In this document: positions 55,729-64,000 of the stretch, piece after piece | Layout of the letters: every line of letters starts with the position of its first letter | Numbering within the stretch: position 1 is the first letter of the stretch | Assembly (NCBI GenBank): GCA_022711465.1 | Contig: JAKLEZ010000003.1 | Span: 124,001-188,000, forward strand | Direction: 5' to 3' | DNA: 64,000 nt | Origin: Planctomycetota bacterium | GTDB lineage: Bacteria > Planctomycetota > Phycisphaerae > UBA1845 > PWPN01 | Made by a program: the position numbers and the translations under genes | The notes under the pieces: model-generated | What the model saw: the letters and a program-made list of their open reading frames with translations, nothing else | Database searches by the model: none | Told to the model about the DNA's origin: nothing

Positions 55729-56652
55729 ATGATGAGCAAAGCGCCGACGCATAACACACTGTTAAAGAATGAGATACGGATCGAGCAGCGTCTGGCCGAA
55801 TGGGCCCAGGCTTTCGAGACCACCATTCAACAGATGCTTAAACCCCCAGAAGCGGTTCCCCAAGTCCTGGCCCAGGCCATGCAGTATTCCGTCCAAGGGG
55901 GCGGCAAGCGGGTCCGGGCCTACATCGTGACGCGGTTTTGTGAACTGTGTGGCGGCACGGCCAAGGCTGCGACCCCGGCCGCGGTTGCCCTGGAATGCGT
56001 TCACGCCTTCTCTCTGGTACACGATGACCTGCCCGCCATGGACGACGACGACCTCCGTCGGGGACGGCCGACCTGCCACAAGGCGTTTGGCGAGGCGGTG
56101 GCCATCCTGGCCGGCGATGCCCTGCTGGCCCTGGCGTTCGAACTGCTGACCGACCCGATGACGGATCCTCGTCTCGGGGCTGCGGCCGTGCTGGAGCTCG
56201 CCCGGGGGACTGGGTGGGCGGGCATGATCGGCGGGCAGACGACCGACATTCTGAGCGAGGGGGACGAGCCCTCCCTGGCCGTGGTGGAGCATATCCACCG
56301 ATATAAGACCGCCCGCCTGCTGGAGACGGCCGGACGGCTCGGGGCGATCAGCGCTGCCGCCGGCCCTGGTCTGCTGGCGGCCGCAGGGGCTTACGGGGAT
56401 CAACTGGGCCGGGCGTTCCAGATTGCCGACGATTTACTGGACGTCACTGGTGATGCCGCGACCCTGGGCAAGGCGGTTGCCAAGGATGCTGAGGCGGGCA
56501 AGCAGACCTACCCGGCGGCGGTGGGCATCGAGGCCAGTCGAAAGGCGGCTGGTGCAGCCTGCGACCGGGCGATCGAGGCGCTCAACATCTTCGGACCTGC
56601 GGCGGACGACCTGCGGGCCCTGGCCCGGTTCGTGATCGAGAGGAACCACTAG
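55729..56652 (+). CDS. ispA: Farnesyl/geranyl diphosphate synthase (polyprenyl synthetase)
   Basis: The 307-residue prenyltransferase has both Asp-rich motifs: DDLPAMDDDDLRRG (first, the DDx4D type of bacterial FPP synthases) and QIADDLLDVTGD (second). GGGKRVRA lies near residue 63. It condenses isopentenyl diphosphate with DMAPP to form geranyl and farnesyl diphosphate. It is 81 bases ahead of dxs, as in many bacteria. Confidence 0.95.
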   Translation: MMSKAPTHNTLLKNEIRIEQRLAEWAQAFETTIQQMLKPPEAVPQVLAQAMQYSVQGGGKRVRAYIVTRFCELCGGTAKAATPAAVALECVHAFSLVHDDLPAMDDDDLRRGRPTCHKAFGEAVAILAGDALLALAFELLTDPMTDPRLGAAAVLELARGTGWAGMIGGQTTDILSEGDEPSLAVVEHIHRYKTARLLETAGRLGAISAAAGPGLLAAAGAYGDQLGRAFQIADDLLDVTGDAATLGKAVAKDAEAGKQTYPAAVGIEASRKAAGAACDRAIEALNIFGPAADDLRALARFVIERNH

Positions 56653-56733
56653 AATGGCTCATGGCGACAAACTACCGGCTTCGGGCGTCGTACTAAGATG
56701 ACGTCGTCAGTCAAGAGGCAGGAACCAGACAGA

Positions 56734-58689
56734 ATGAAATTGTTGGATAAGATCCGCCACCCGCGCGACCTGCGGCAGCTCTCCGTCGATCAGCTCAAGG
56801 AATTGGCCGGCGAGATCCGCGAACGCATCATCCAGGTGGTCGGCAACAACGGCGGCCACTTGGCCAGCAACCTGGGCGTCACCGAGCTGACCATCGCCCT
56901 GCACTACTGCTTTGACTTCGAGAAGGATCACCTTCTCTGGGACGTCGGGCATCAGTGCTATCCGCACAAGCTGCTCACCGGCCGCAACGAGCACTTCGAG
57001 ACGCTGCGCAAGTCGGGCGGCGTCAGCGGTTTCCCGAATCCGGACGAGAGCCCCTTTGATCTGTTCAAGGTTGGGCACGCGGGCACGGCCATCGCCACCG
57101 CCCTGGGTTTGGCCCTGGCGGACCAGTCCTTCAAACGCGACGCCCGGACTGTCGCCCTGGTCGGCGACGCGAGCATCGTGAACGGGCTGGCCTTCGAAGG
57201 ACTCAACCAGGCGGGCATTCTGAACCGGCAGTTTCTGGTCGTGCTGAACGACAACAGTTGGGGCATCGCTCCAACGCAGGGGGCCATGGCCGCGCATCTG
57301 GCCAAGCTCCGAACGAGCTCGCTGTACGAAGAGGTGAAGCAGCGGGCCAAGAGCGTCCTCCCGCGTCTGCCCATTGTCGGCCGGCAGGTCGTCGGCGCCC
57401 TCGAGGCCATTCGCGACGGCGTCAAGGCCACGGTCTCACCGCACCAGATCTTCGAACAGATGGGCTTCATGTATGTCGGCCCGGTCGAAGGTCACGACAT
57501 CGCCCACCTGATCGAACTGATCCAGATGCTCGGCAACGTCCAGCACCCGGTGCTCCTGCACGTGCACACCAACAAGGGCCAGGGTGCCGATTTCGCCCGG
57601 GCCGAACCTGGCCGCTTTCATTCGCCGCGTCCCTTCTACATTGAGGCGGGAAAGGTCACGATTCAGAAGGGCTCCGGCAAGAGCTGGACCGCCGCGTTCA
57701 GCGACGCCATCACCGACCTCGGTGGCCGCGATGCCCGAATCACCGCCTTGACCGCGGGAATGCCGGACGGCACCGGCCTGGACAAGTTCGCCAAGGCCTT
57801 TCCAAGCCGCTATCACGACGTCGGCATTGCCGAGAGCGCTGCGGTGGACATCGCCGCAGGTATGGCCAAGGCGGGGCTGCGACCCGTGGTCGCGATCTAC
57901 TCGACATTCCTGCAGCGAGCGTTCGATCAGATCTTCCAGGAAGTTGTGCTGCAGGACCTCCCGGTGGTACTCTGCATGGACCGGGCCGGGCTGGTTGGCG
58001 GCGACGGAGCCGTGCACCACGGGTCCCTGGACATCAGCTATCTCCGCGGTCTGCCGAACACGGTCCTCATGGCCCCGGCGGATGAGGCCGAGCTCCAGCA
58101 GGCTCTGAGGTTCGCGGTCGATTGCGGCCGGCCGTGCGCGATTCGCTATCCCCGAGCCGACGTTCCCGAGCCGATGGGCGAGGCCCCGCCGTTCGAGATG
58201 GGCCGGAGCCGGCTCATGCACCCCGGTCGCGACGCAACGATCCTGGCGTACGGCGCGACCGTGAGCCACGCCCTCGATGCGGCCGAACTCCTGGCGGCCG
58301 ACCATCTCTCCGTCCGCGTGATCAACGCTCGATTTGCCAAGCCGATCGACCGGCAGATGGTCACCAGCATCCTGCGGACCGGCCACCCGGTCATGACCAT
58401 CGAGGAGCACAGTGTCGTGGGCGGGTTCGGATCGGCCCTTCTCGAGGCCGCGATGGAAATGCACCTGCCGGCGCAGCAGGTGACTTGCCTGGGCATCCCT
58501 GCCGACCGCTTCATTCCTCAGGGCCCGCGCGCCGCCCAGTTGGCTGAGTGCGGCCTGGATGCGGCCGGCATCGCCGCCGCAGTACAGCAGGCGATGGAGA
58601 GACGGCTACTACCCGGCTTGCGAATGAGCGTCGAGCGACCCGCCGGTGAGCTGGACGGCGTCACCTGGACCAAGAAGCAGCGGGCGTGA
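56734..58689 (+). CDS. dxs: 1-deoxy-D-xylulose-5-phosphate synthase
   Basis: The 651-residue ThDP enzyme condenses pyruvate with glyceraldehyde 3-phosphate, the first step of the MEP isoprenoid pathway. It has WDVGHQCYPHKLLTGR, the ThDP motif VGDASIVNGLAFEGLNQAG with LNDNSWGIAPTQGA (usual Dxs reads DNDMSISPNVGA), HxNKGQGADFA and DRAGLVGGDGAVHHGSLDISYLRGLPN. ATG 56734 is chosen since MKLLDKIRHPRDLRQLS is the family start. Co-oriented with ispA. Confidence 0.95.
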   Translation: MKLLDKIRHPRDLRQLSVDQLKELAGEIRERIIQVVGNNGGHLASNLGVTELTIALHYCFDFEKDHLLWDVGHQCYPHKLLTGRNEHFETLRKSGGVSGFPNPDESPFDLFKVGHAGTAIATALGLALADQSFKRDARTVALVGDASIVNGLAFEGLNQAGILNRQFLVVLNDNSWGIAPTQGAMAAHLAKLRTSSLYEEVKQRAKSVLPRLPIVGRQVVGALEAIRDGVKATVSPHQIFEQMGFMYVGPVEGHDIAHLIELIQMLGNVQHPVLLHVHTNKGQGADFARAEPGRFHSPRPFYIEAGKVTIQKGSGKSWTAAFSDAITDLGGRDARITALTAGMPDGTGLDKFAKAFPSRYHDVGIAESAAVDIAAGMAKAGLRPVVAIYSTFLQRAFDQIFQEVVLQDLPVVLCMDRAGLVGGDGAVHHGSLDISYLRGLPNTVLMAPADEAELQQALRFAVDCGRPCAIRYPRADVPEPMGEAPPFEMGRSRLMHPGRDATILAYGATVSHALDAAELLAADHLSVRVINARFAKPIDRQMVTSILRTGHPVMTIEEHSVVGGFGSALLEAAMEMHLPAQQVTCLGIPADRFIPQGPRAAQLAECGLDAAGIAAAVQQAMERRLLPGLRMSVERPAGELDGVTWTKKQRA

Positions 58690-58744
58690 TGATCACGCAC
58701 TTCACGGCGAGCGGACACGATCGTCTCGGTGGCAGGTGAGAACG

Positions 58745-58778
58745 GGAGGTCACTTCTCAGCCCATCTCAAGTGACTCC
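58745..58778. promoter_or_regulatory. Hairpin between dxs and the GspE-N-like gene
   Basis: GGAG-TCACTT (58745-58755, one bulged G) pairs with AAGTGACTCC (58769-58778) around a 13-base loop. It lies 36 bases before the downstream ATG and 56 after the dxs stop. No T-run follows, so a terminator is less likely than an RNA leader structure. Confidence 0.35.
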
Positions 58779-58813
58779 GATCACCAGAAGCGTCTGCGGG
58801 AGAAGGTTGATTG

Positions 58814-59350
58814 ATGATTGCCGAGGAAAACAAACCCTTGCCTCTCATTGGAGAGGTGCTTCTGGCCAAAGGCCTGATCACGCCTGAGGCCCTCGAGAAG
58901 GCGCTTGCGATGCAGTCGGAGGGCCAAGGGAAGCTCGGAACGATCCTCCACCAGCTTGGACTCGTCACCCAGCAGGAGATCGACCGGTGTTTTGCCGAAC
59001 ACATCATCACCCCGGTCATCACCCGCGAACTCGACTGTCTGACGGACGGCCGATATCACGGGCTTCAAGGCGCTCGCATCAACTACCGCCGTCTCGTTCG
59101 GAGCAGCCTGGTGACCGAGGACCTGCTCAATGCTGCGGCGGAGATGACACAGATCGTGGCCATCAAGGGCGAAGCTTGGGTCAGCTACCACGATCAGGCC
59201 TCCTTGCCGTTCGAGTTCACCATCGACCCCCGAACAAGCTCGATCACGATCGATCAGCTTCTGCGCGGAGGACTGAAGGTCTGGCTTCGAAGGCTGTGTA
59301 GCCCCGGGGCGGGAGGGCAGACAAGCGGAGAGTCTGCACCGTCACCGTAA
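58814..59350 (+). CDS. Stand-alone GspE/PilB N-terminal-like domain protein
   Basis: The 178-residue protein resembles the N-terminal (MshEN / T2SSE_N) domain of type II secretion and type IV pilus ATPases: PLIGEVLLAKGLITPEALEKALAMQ, GKLGTILHQLGLVTQQEIDRCFAEH. Residues 75-155 may be a second domain. No ATPase domain follows. Such free-standing domains are thought to bind c-di-GMP or pilus proteins, but I see no key arginine pattern that settles this. ATG 58814 has AGAAGG upstream. Confidence 0.7.
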   Translation: MIAEENKPLPLIGEVLLAKGLITPEALEKALAMQSEGQGKLGTILHQLGLVTQQEIDRCFAEHIITPVITRELDCLTDGRYHGLQGARINYRRLVRSSLVTEDLLNAAAEMTQIVAIKGEAWVSYHDQASLPFEFTIDPRTSSITIDQLLRGGLKVWLRRLCSPGAGGQTSGESAPSP

Positions 59351-59452
59351 CTGCGCCCTCCGTGGCTCATCCTGCCAGAACGTACGAACATGAGTATCGC
59401 TTGCCTGAACAGTCCGCCGCTGGTTTGTCCATCCGTCAGGAGGCTCGCGGCC

Positions 59453-61048
59453 ATGCGTCTTGCCCAGTTGGCTCCTGTTCTCTGCGTCGCGGCGGCCGCG
59501 GCCCCGGCGGGGGCAGTCACTTCCCAGCCCAGCAGTCAGCCGATCCCGCTGTCCCCGCCTCTGGCCAGGATACAGGTCGCCGCAAACCGATTCGTCGATC
59601 CCGCCGGTCGGCATGTCATTCTGCACGGCATCAACGCCGGCGGCACCAACAAGCCGGACTCGACCTGGATCAAGCCGGGACTCTGCGCCCGGATGCGCGA
59701 TTGGGGCCTCAACGTCATCCGCCTGCAGTTGGAGTGGTCCGAACTCGAGCCGAAATGCGGCCAGTACGACGAAACCTACCTCAGGCTGGCCGACGAGCAG
59801 ATCGCCTCGGCTCGGGCCAACGGCCTGTATATCTACCTTGACATGCACCAGGACCTGTGGGGCGTCAAGGCGATCGACGGAGCCCCGGCCTGGGCGACGC
59901 TCGACGAAGGCCAGCCGCACGTCCAGAACCCCAACCTGTGGCAAGAATCCTACTGGACCAGCCCCATGGTCCAGACCGCGTTCGACAACTTCTACGCGAA
60001 CCAGCCCGGACCCGACGGCGTCGGCATCCAGGACCGGTTCGCATTGGCCTGGCAACACGTCGCCCGGCGATATGCCGACGACACCACCGTCATCGGCTAC
60101 GATCTGTTCAACGAGCCCTACCCCGGCAGTCCGATGCGAATGATGCCCCTGATCATTGCCGCCAAGCTTGCCAAGGTCAGGATCGACAAGGGCGAGGAGG
60201 TCACCGTCGCCGGCCTGCTCAAGGAATACCAGAGTGAGGAGTTCCGCCGCAAGGCCATGACCGAAGTGGCGGCGGACGAGAACCTCCTGAAGGGCGTATT
60301 GGCGGCTCTCGAGCCGCTGTACATGACCTATGAGCGTGATTCGCTGAACCCGATGTATGCCCGCTTGGCCAGAGCGATCCGCGAGGTGGACAAGCATCAT
60401 ATGATCCTGCTGGAGCCTGGCGGAGGGTCCATTATCGGAGTGCGGAGCGCTCTTGCCCCGATCGTGGACGGCGAGGGACGGCGGGATCCGCAGCAGGCCC
60501 TGGTACCGCACGCCTACGGACTGCCGATGGGCGATCCCTCGAACCTGCACATGGGCGTGATCTTCGCCCGCATGGCCGAACTGGCCACGCGGCTGAACAT
60601 GCCGGTCATCGTGGGCGAATGGGACGCCGACCCGGGCCACAATCAGGACCGCCGGCCGATGGCCCTGTTCATCGCCTCACAGTTAGAGCAGTACGGGTTC
60701 GGCGATACGTTCTGGATTCTGAAGCCCGACCTGGAGGAGAAGAGCTTCTTCGAAGCGATCTGCCGGCCGTGTCCGGTCGCACTGGCGGGGGAACTGCTCA
60801 GCTACGGCTTCGATCGCCAGACGCGGGTCTTCCGGTGCCGGTGGAAAGAGCAGCCGGCGACCGGACAACCGACGCGGATCTTCGTGCCGCTGGCCGCGTT
60901 TCCCAAGGGGTTCGGCGTCGAAACGACTCCGGCGAATTTGAAGGTCGGGCGAAGTCCTTGTGGTTCCGGCCGTTTGGGTGTGTATCTGGACATCAAGCCC
61001 GGGGGGCAGCCGGGCACACGGGAACTGGTCTTGAAGCAGACCGGCTAG
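59453..61048 (+). CDS. Exported GH5 glycoside hydrolase (endoglycoceramidase-like)
   Basis: The 531-residue protein has a signal peptide (MRLAQLAPVLCVAAAAAPAGA) from ATG 59453, with AGGAGG ten bases upstream. The GH5 barrel has HGINAGG, VIRLQLEWSELEP, LDMHQDLWG, the acid/base in YDLFNEP (Glu221) and nucleophile in VGEWDAD (Glu389). A C-terminal beta-sandwich follows (CRPCPVALAGELLSYGFDRQTRVF). HINAG-like and GLYIYLDMHQDLWG are features of endoglycoceramidases and related GH5 members, so the substrate may be a glycolipid or other beta-glucan. Closely followed by a sugar isomerase-like gene. Confidence 0.85.
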   Translation: MRLAQLAPVLCVAAAAAPAGAVTSQPSSQPIPLSPPLARIQVAANRFVDPAGRHVILHGINAGGTNKPDSTWIKPGLCARMRDWGLNVIRLQLEWSELEPKCGQYDETYLRLADEQIASARANGLYIYLDMHQDLWGVKAIDGAPAWATLDEGQPHVQNPNLWQESYWTSPMVQTAFDNFYANQPGPDGVGIQDRFALAWQHVARRYADDTTVIGYDLFNEPYPGSPMRMMPLIIAAKLAKVRIDKGEEVTVAGLLKEYQSEEFRRKAMTEVAADENLLKGVLAALEPLYMTYERDSLNPMYARLARAIREVDKHHMILLEPGGGSIIGVRSALAPIVDGEGRRDPQQALVPHAYGLPMGDPSNLHMGVIFARMAELATRLNMPVIVGEWDADPGHNQDRRPMALFIASQLEQYGFGDTFWILKPDLEEKSFFEAICRPCPVALAGELLSYGFDRQTRVFRCRWKEQPATGQPTRIFVPLAAFPKGFGVETTPANLKVGRSPCGSGRLGVYLDIKPGGQPGTRELVLKQTG

Positions 61049-61094
61049 GACCTGGGTGAAGATGAGCGACACTCGTGCTAATGGGAGAACGCCA

Positions 61095-62060
61095 ATGCAA
61101 GCTTCTTCGCAGACCAGACCTGACAGGCGTGCCATTCTCAAGACGATGGCCGCGGTGGGTGCGGCCGCGGGCCTGAACCGATGGGCCCGGGCCGAAGCCG
61201 CGGCGCGCGATACCGGCAAGCCTCGCCCCTGCCTGTTCACCAAGCCGCTGCAGAACCGGCCCTTCGCTCAGCTGCCCGAGGTGCTGATCAAGAGCGGTAT
61301 CGATGCTGTGGATCTGACTTGCCGGTCGAAGGGGCACGTGCTGCCCGAACGGGTTGCGGAGGATCTGCCCGCGGCTCACGAATTGTTGGCCAAGGCCGGC
61401 ATTGCCATCCCGATGATCACCACCGAGATCACCGACGTGAGCAAGGGCCACGCCGAGGCCATCGTGAAGACGGCCGCCGGCCTGGGCATTCGCCACCTCA
61501 AGCTCGGCTACTACAGCTACGAGAACCTGAACCGCATTGAAGCCGCGCTGGCCGAGGTCAAAGCCCGCCTTCGCGACATCGCGGCCCTCTGCAAGGCCCA
61601 CGGCGTCACCGCCGGTTTCCACAATCACTGCGGCTTGCGCGTCGGGGCGGGAATGTGGGACATCCACGGACTCATCCAGGACTTGCCTCGAGAAGCGATT
61701 ACCTCCTACTTCGACCTGCGGCACGCGACGGTTGAGGGCGGCGACGGCGGATGGCGAATCGGCCTGGGCCTGCTCGCCCCGCGAATCCGCATGCTCGCGG
61801 TCAAGGACTTCTTCTGGTCCAGGGAGGGCCAGGGTGCCTGGAAGGCCAAGGACGTCCCGCTCGGCGAGGGCATGGTCCGGTGCGAGGAAGCGCTCAAGCG
61901 GCTGAAGGCACTTCGCTTCGCAGGGCCGATCTCGCTCCATGTTGAGTATGCCGCGATCGAACGATCGATCGGCTCAAGGGAAGATCAGGCCGCCGTCGAG
62001 TCCATCCGCCGCGATTGGGCCACGCTGAAGACCATGCTCGGACGTGCGGGCCTGGCGTGA
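61095..62060 (+). CDS. Tat-exported sugar phosphate isomerase/epimerase-like protein
   Basis: The 321-residue protein is a xylose-isomerase-like TIM barrel with a Tat-type signal (PDRRAILKTMAAVGAAAGL). Family features: DAVDLTCR, VTAGFHNHCG, YFDLRHATVEGG, MLAVKDFFWS, HVEYA. These place metal-binding Glu/His/Asp at barrel ends. It acts in the periplasm. ATG 61095 follows GGGAG; earlier GTG/ATG are also in frame. It is 46 bases after the GH5 stop, suggesting one operon. Confidence 0.8.
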   Translation: MQASSQTRPDRRAILKTMAAVGAAAGLNRWARAEAAARDTGKPRPCLFTKPLQNRPFAQLPEVLIKSGIDAVDLTCRSKGHVLPERVAEDLPAAHELLAKAGIAIPMITTEITDVSKGHAEAIVKTAAGLGIRHLKLGYYSYENLNRIEAALAEVKARLRDIAALCKAHGVTAGFHNHCGLRVGAGMWDIHGLIQDLPREAITSYFDLRHATVEGGDGGWRIGLGLLAPRIRMLAVKDFFWSREGQGAWKAKDVPLGEGMVRCEEALKRLKALRFAGPISLHVEYAAIERSIGSREDQAAVESIRRDWATLKTMLGRAGLA

Positions 62061-62096
62061 CGACAGGTCTTCAGCCTCGATGCCCTCCCCAGTTCC

Positions 62097-63053
62097 CTAC
62101 TTGACCAGCTCGACACCAGCCTTCGGGGCCTGAGCCAGAATGAAGGTCCGTGCCTGGTCGTACTCCTGTTCATTGGCACAATGCTCGATCATGAGCGGCG
62201 GCTGATGCTTCACGCCGGCCAGACGGCGCAGATAGGTATCGAAATCGAGCTTGCCCTTGCCGGCCGGGACTTCGCGGAAATGGACGTTCATCTCGATGTC
62301 CCAGACGAGGTCCTTGGCGTGGCAACTGGCGATGTGCGGGCCGAGCTTGTCGAAGCACTCGTTGAGCAGGTCGGTGTTGCGGTAGAAGCGCTCCGGCGAG
62401 TTGACCAGATTGCACGGGTCGAGATGCACGCCGAAGGCCGGGCGATCGACCGCCTTGAGGAGCCTGAGGTACGAATCCGGGGAGTCCGGGATCGCCCAGC
62501 CCATCATCTCGAAGCAGAACTTGGCTCGCTTCGGCTTGACCGCGTCGATGATCTTGCGGGCATGCTCGACGGTTGCGTCGAAGAACTTCTGGCTGAGATT
62601 GTCGGGATGCGGCCCGAACCAGGACTCCTTGTTGTACGACCCGGCAATGTCCACGCAGCAGCGCGCCCCGATCGCCTCGGCCAGGGCCAGCCCCTCGGTC
62701 ACCGTCCTCAGATGGTCGGCCCGCTTCTTCTCGTCCGCGTCCAGGAGATTACACCACCGGCCGACCTCGGCGATGACCACGTTGTGCTTGGCGAACGCCT
62801 TGGCAATGGCCTCGATCCGGGCGGCATCCTTCAGATCGACCCCGGGACAGTACGCCGCCCGGTAGCCGAGCTTGACATGAGCCAAAGCCAGCTCCTCAGG
62901 ATCGTTGGTTTTGGCGAAGACCGGCCCGCCGAGGCGGATACCCTTGGATGGCCCGGCGTCCGTCGCCTGGGCAAGGGAGAAGGACGACATGCCCGCCAGG
63001 CTGGCGGCCGCCGCGGTGCCCATAGACCGTTGGATGAAGGTACGCCTGTTCAT
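62097..63053 (-). CDS. Tat-exported sugar phosphate isomerase/epimerase-like protein
   Basis: The 318-residue TIM-barrel protein has a Tat signal (NRRTFIQRSMGTAAAASLAGM), AYCPGVDLKD, VVIAEVGRW, CVDIAGSYNKE, CFEMMGWAIPD, FGVHLDPCNLV, SCHAKDLVW and MIEHCAN. Glu, His and Asp at strand ends probably bind metal. It is only distantly related to the gene at 61095, with which it converges. ATG 63053 has AGGAG seven bases upstream. Substrate unknown. Confidence 0.8.
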   Translation of the reverse strand: MNRRTFIQRSMGTAAAASLAGMSSFSLAQATDAGPSKGIRLGGPVFAKTNDPEELALAHVKLGYRAAYCPGVDLKDAARIEAIAKAFAKHNVVIAEVGRWCNLLDADEKKRADHLRTVTEGLALAEAIGARCCVDIAGSYNKESWFGPHPDNLSQKFFDATVEHARKIIDAVKPKRAKFCFEMMGWAIPDSPDSYLRLLKAVDRPAFGVHLDPCNLVNSPERFYRNTDLLNECFDKLGPHIASCHAKDLVWDIEMNVHFREVPAGKGKLDFDTYLRRLAGVKHQPPLMIEHCANEQEYDQARTFILAQAPKAGVELVK

Positions 63054-63510
63054 GTGCTCGCTCCTGTTTGAGTCGGACAGGTGAATGCCGACGTCATTAT
63101 ACAGATCCGCCGCCCGTTCAACAGGCAGGTGCGTCATCACGGCGCCGGCCATGAAGCGATCCTCCTGCCTGGAAGACTCACCCGCCGCCTGGTTCACTCG
63201 GCAGAGTCGCAGGGGTGACGGACCCTCCGCCGGGGCCACAGGCTGACCCTGACCACAGACCATTGCGAGCATACCGATCCCCAGGACGACCACGCGGGCT
63301 GGGCGATGCCTCCATGTTCGCTCTGCGGTGAACACGGGCGTGTTTTCCGAGGACGGCGATGCGGCGCTGTGCGGCTCGGCGGTGAGCAGCATGCCGGGGT
63401 GACAGGCGTAAAAAAACTCTTTCTCGTGTCGCGTTCCCGGCCGACACGGGGTATACTCGGCCTCCCGGCCGGCCAACCGGCCTGCATCCTTGTCTGACAG
63501 GAGTCCGACG
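63054..63510. other. Divergent intergenic region before the GH172-like gene
   Basis: 457 bases. No gene with a supported start. TATACT (63452-63457) might be a -10 box for the GH172-like gene, about 50 bases before its ATG. Nothing else was found. Confidence 0.4.
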
Positions 63511-64000
63511 ATGACCAGCATGTTGACGCTGACGGCACGAACCTTGGGATTCGGGTGCGCGATCCTGATTTCCGGTTGCGCGCTGACCGGCCAGCGCAGC
63601 TCGCCATACGGCGGGGCGCCGCTCGATACGTTGTGCACCATCCCGCCGGCAGTCGAGACGCGCTGGGCCAGCGCCGAGAATCCGCGGGGCAGCAAGGGCG
63701 CCGCCGGCCAAGCCAACTCGGGCCGCAAGGGCGCCCCCTTCTATTCCTTGAAGGCCGGTCAGCGTCAGACGCTCGCAGAGGTCACCGGCCGGTCCGGCAC
63801 CGTGCGGCGGATCTGGGTTACCATCAGCGAACGCGACGCCGCCATGCTCCGCGGCATCCGAGTGGACATGTACTGGGATGGAGCCGCCCAGCCGGCCGTC
63901 TCCGCCCCGATCGGCGACTTCTTCTGCCAGGGACTCGGCCGCATGGCCACCTTCGAGAACGCCTTGTTCGCCAGCCCTGAAGGCCGCAGCTTCAACTGCT
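63511..64000 (+). CDS. DUF2961 / GH172-like lipoprotein (cut by right edge)
   Basis: From ATG 63511, with AGGAG seven bases upstream, the frame is open to the window end; 163 residues are visible. The signal peptide ends in lipobox ISGC (Cys23). RWASAENPRGSKGAAGQANSGRKGAP, IRRIWVTISERDAAMLRGIRVDMYWDGAAQPAVSAPIGDFF and FENALFASPEGRSFNC match my memory of DUF2961 proteins, a family that includes the GH172 alpha-fructofuranosidases. The remainder, with the catalytic Glu residues, is outside. The product would be a lipid-anchored glycan-acting enzyme. Confidence 0.85.
   Translation, partial: MTSMLTLTARTLGFGCAILISGCALTGQRSSPYGGAPLDTLCTIPPAVETRWASAENPRGSKGAAGQANSGRKGAPFYSLKAGQRQTLAEVTGRSGTVRRIWVTISERDAAMLRGIRVDMYWDGAAQPAVSAPIGDFFCQGLGRMATFENALFASPEGRSFNC

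Noticed and set aside
63054..63510. Extension of the 62097 isomerase frame upstream past 63053
   Set aside because: The frame stays open but the added sequence is low-complexity and the Tat signal with AGGAG at 63053 fits the true start.

Overview
This 64 kb window is GC-rich chromosomal DNA, most likely from a planctomycete of the Phycisphaerae type. That reading rests on PEP-CTERM proteins, a cysteine-bearing dockerin-like tail on secreted proteins, a prepilin-like protein with an H-X9-D motif, Tat-exported Gfo/Idh/MocA and sugar-isomerase proteins, and many exported glycoside hydrolases next to ordinary bacterial housekeeping genes. No rRNA, tRNA, CRISPR array, prophage or recognisable DNA-binding transcription factor was found. 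The taxonomic assignment is inferred from gene content only.

Layout. 0-14 kb: the tail of an unidentified gene, hisA, a lipoprotein with two serine-hydrolase domains, an orphan PotD-like binding lipoprotein, a beta-CASP ribonuclease, a hybrid histidine kinase, a three-gene SDR / class II aldolase-like / zinc-dehydrogenase cassette, and a photolyase. 14-31 kb: an exported-protein and glycan region with two beta-propeller glycosidase-like proteins, a pilin-like protein, two HAF-repeat-like proteins (one dockerin-tailed, one PEP-CTERM), an IS1634-family insertion sequence, another PEP-CTERM protein, a duplicated-domain dockerin protein, a GH20/84-like hydrolase and a sodium:solute symporter.

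31-47 kb: an AAA ATPase, an arsenate-reductase-like phosphatase, nrnA-aroB, a ferredoxin, a GH2 mannosidase-like enzyme, an arabinokinase/galactokinase-like GHMP kinase overlapping a bifunctional-nuclease gene, a fused cobA-hemD coupled to a degenerate metallo-beta-lactamase-fold protein, a LolA-like protein, a Gfo/Idh/MocA protein and a GH5 remnant. 46-64 kb: aspS, motA-motB, a zinc-ribbon protein, xylB, ilvN, a DUF502 protein and ilvB on one strand, ispA-dxs (isoprenoid precursors), a stand-alone GspE-N-like protein, a GH5 enzyme, two Tat-exported TIM-barrel isomerase-like proteins, and the start of a DUF2961/GH172 lipoprotein that runs off the right edge.

Taken together, the accessory genes describe a saccharolytic cell. 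Exported hydrolases (GH2, GH5, GH20/84-like, GH43-like, GH172) release sugars, the symporter imports solutes, and sugar kinases, isomerases and the aldolase cassette channel them into central metabolism. Core pathways (His, aromatic, branched-chain amino acids, tetrapyrrole, MEP isoprenoid) are interspersed as one or two genes at a time. Start codons were chosen from Shine-Dalgarno spacing and signal peptides, so several differ from the longest possible reading frame.
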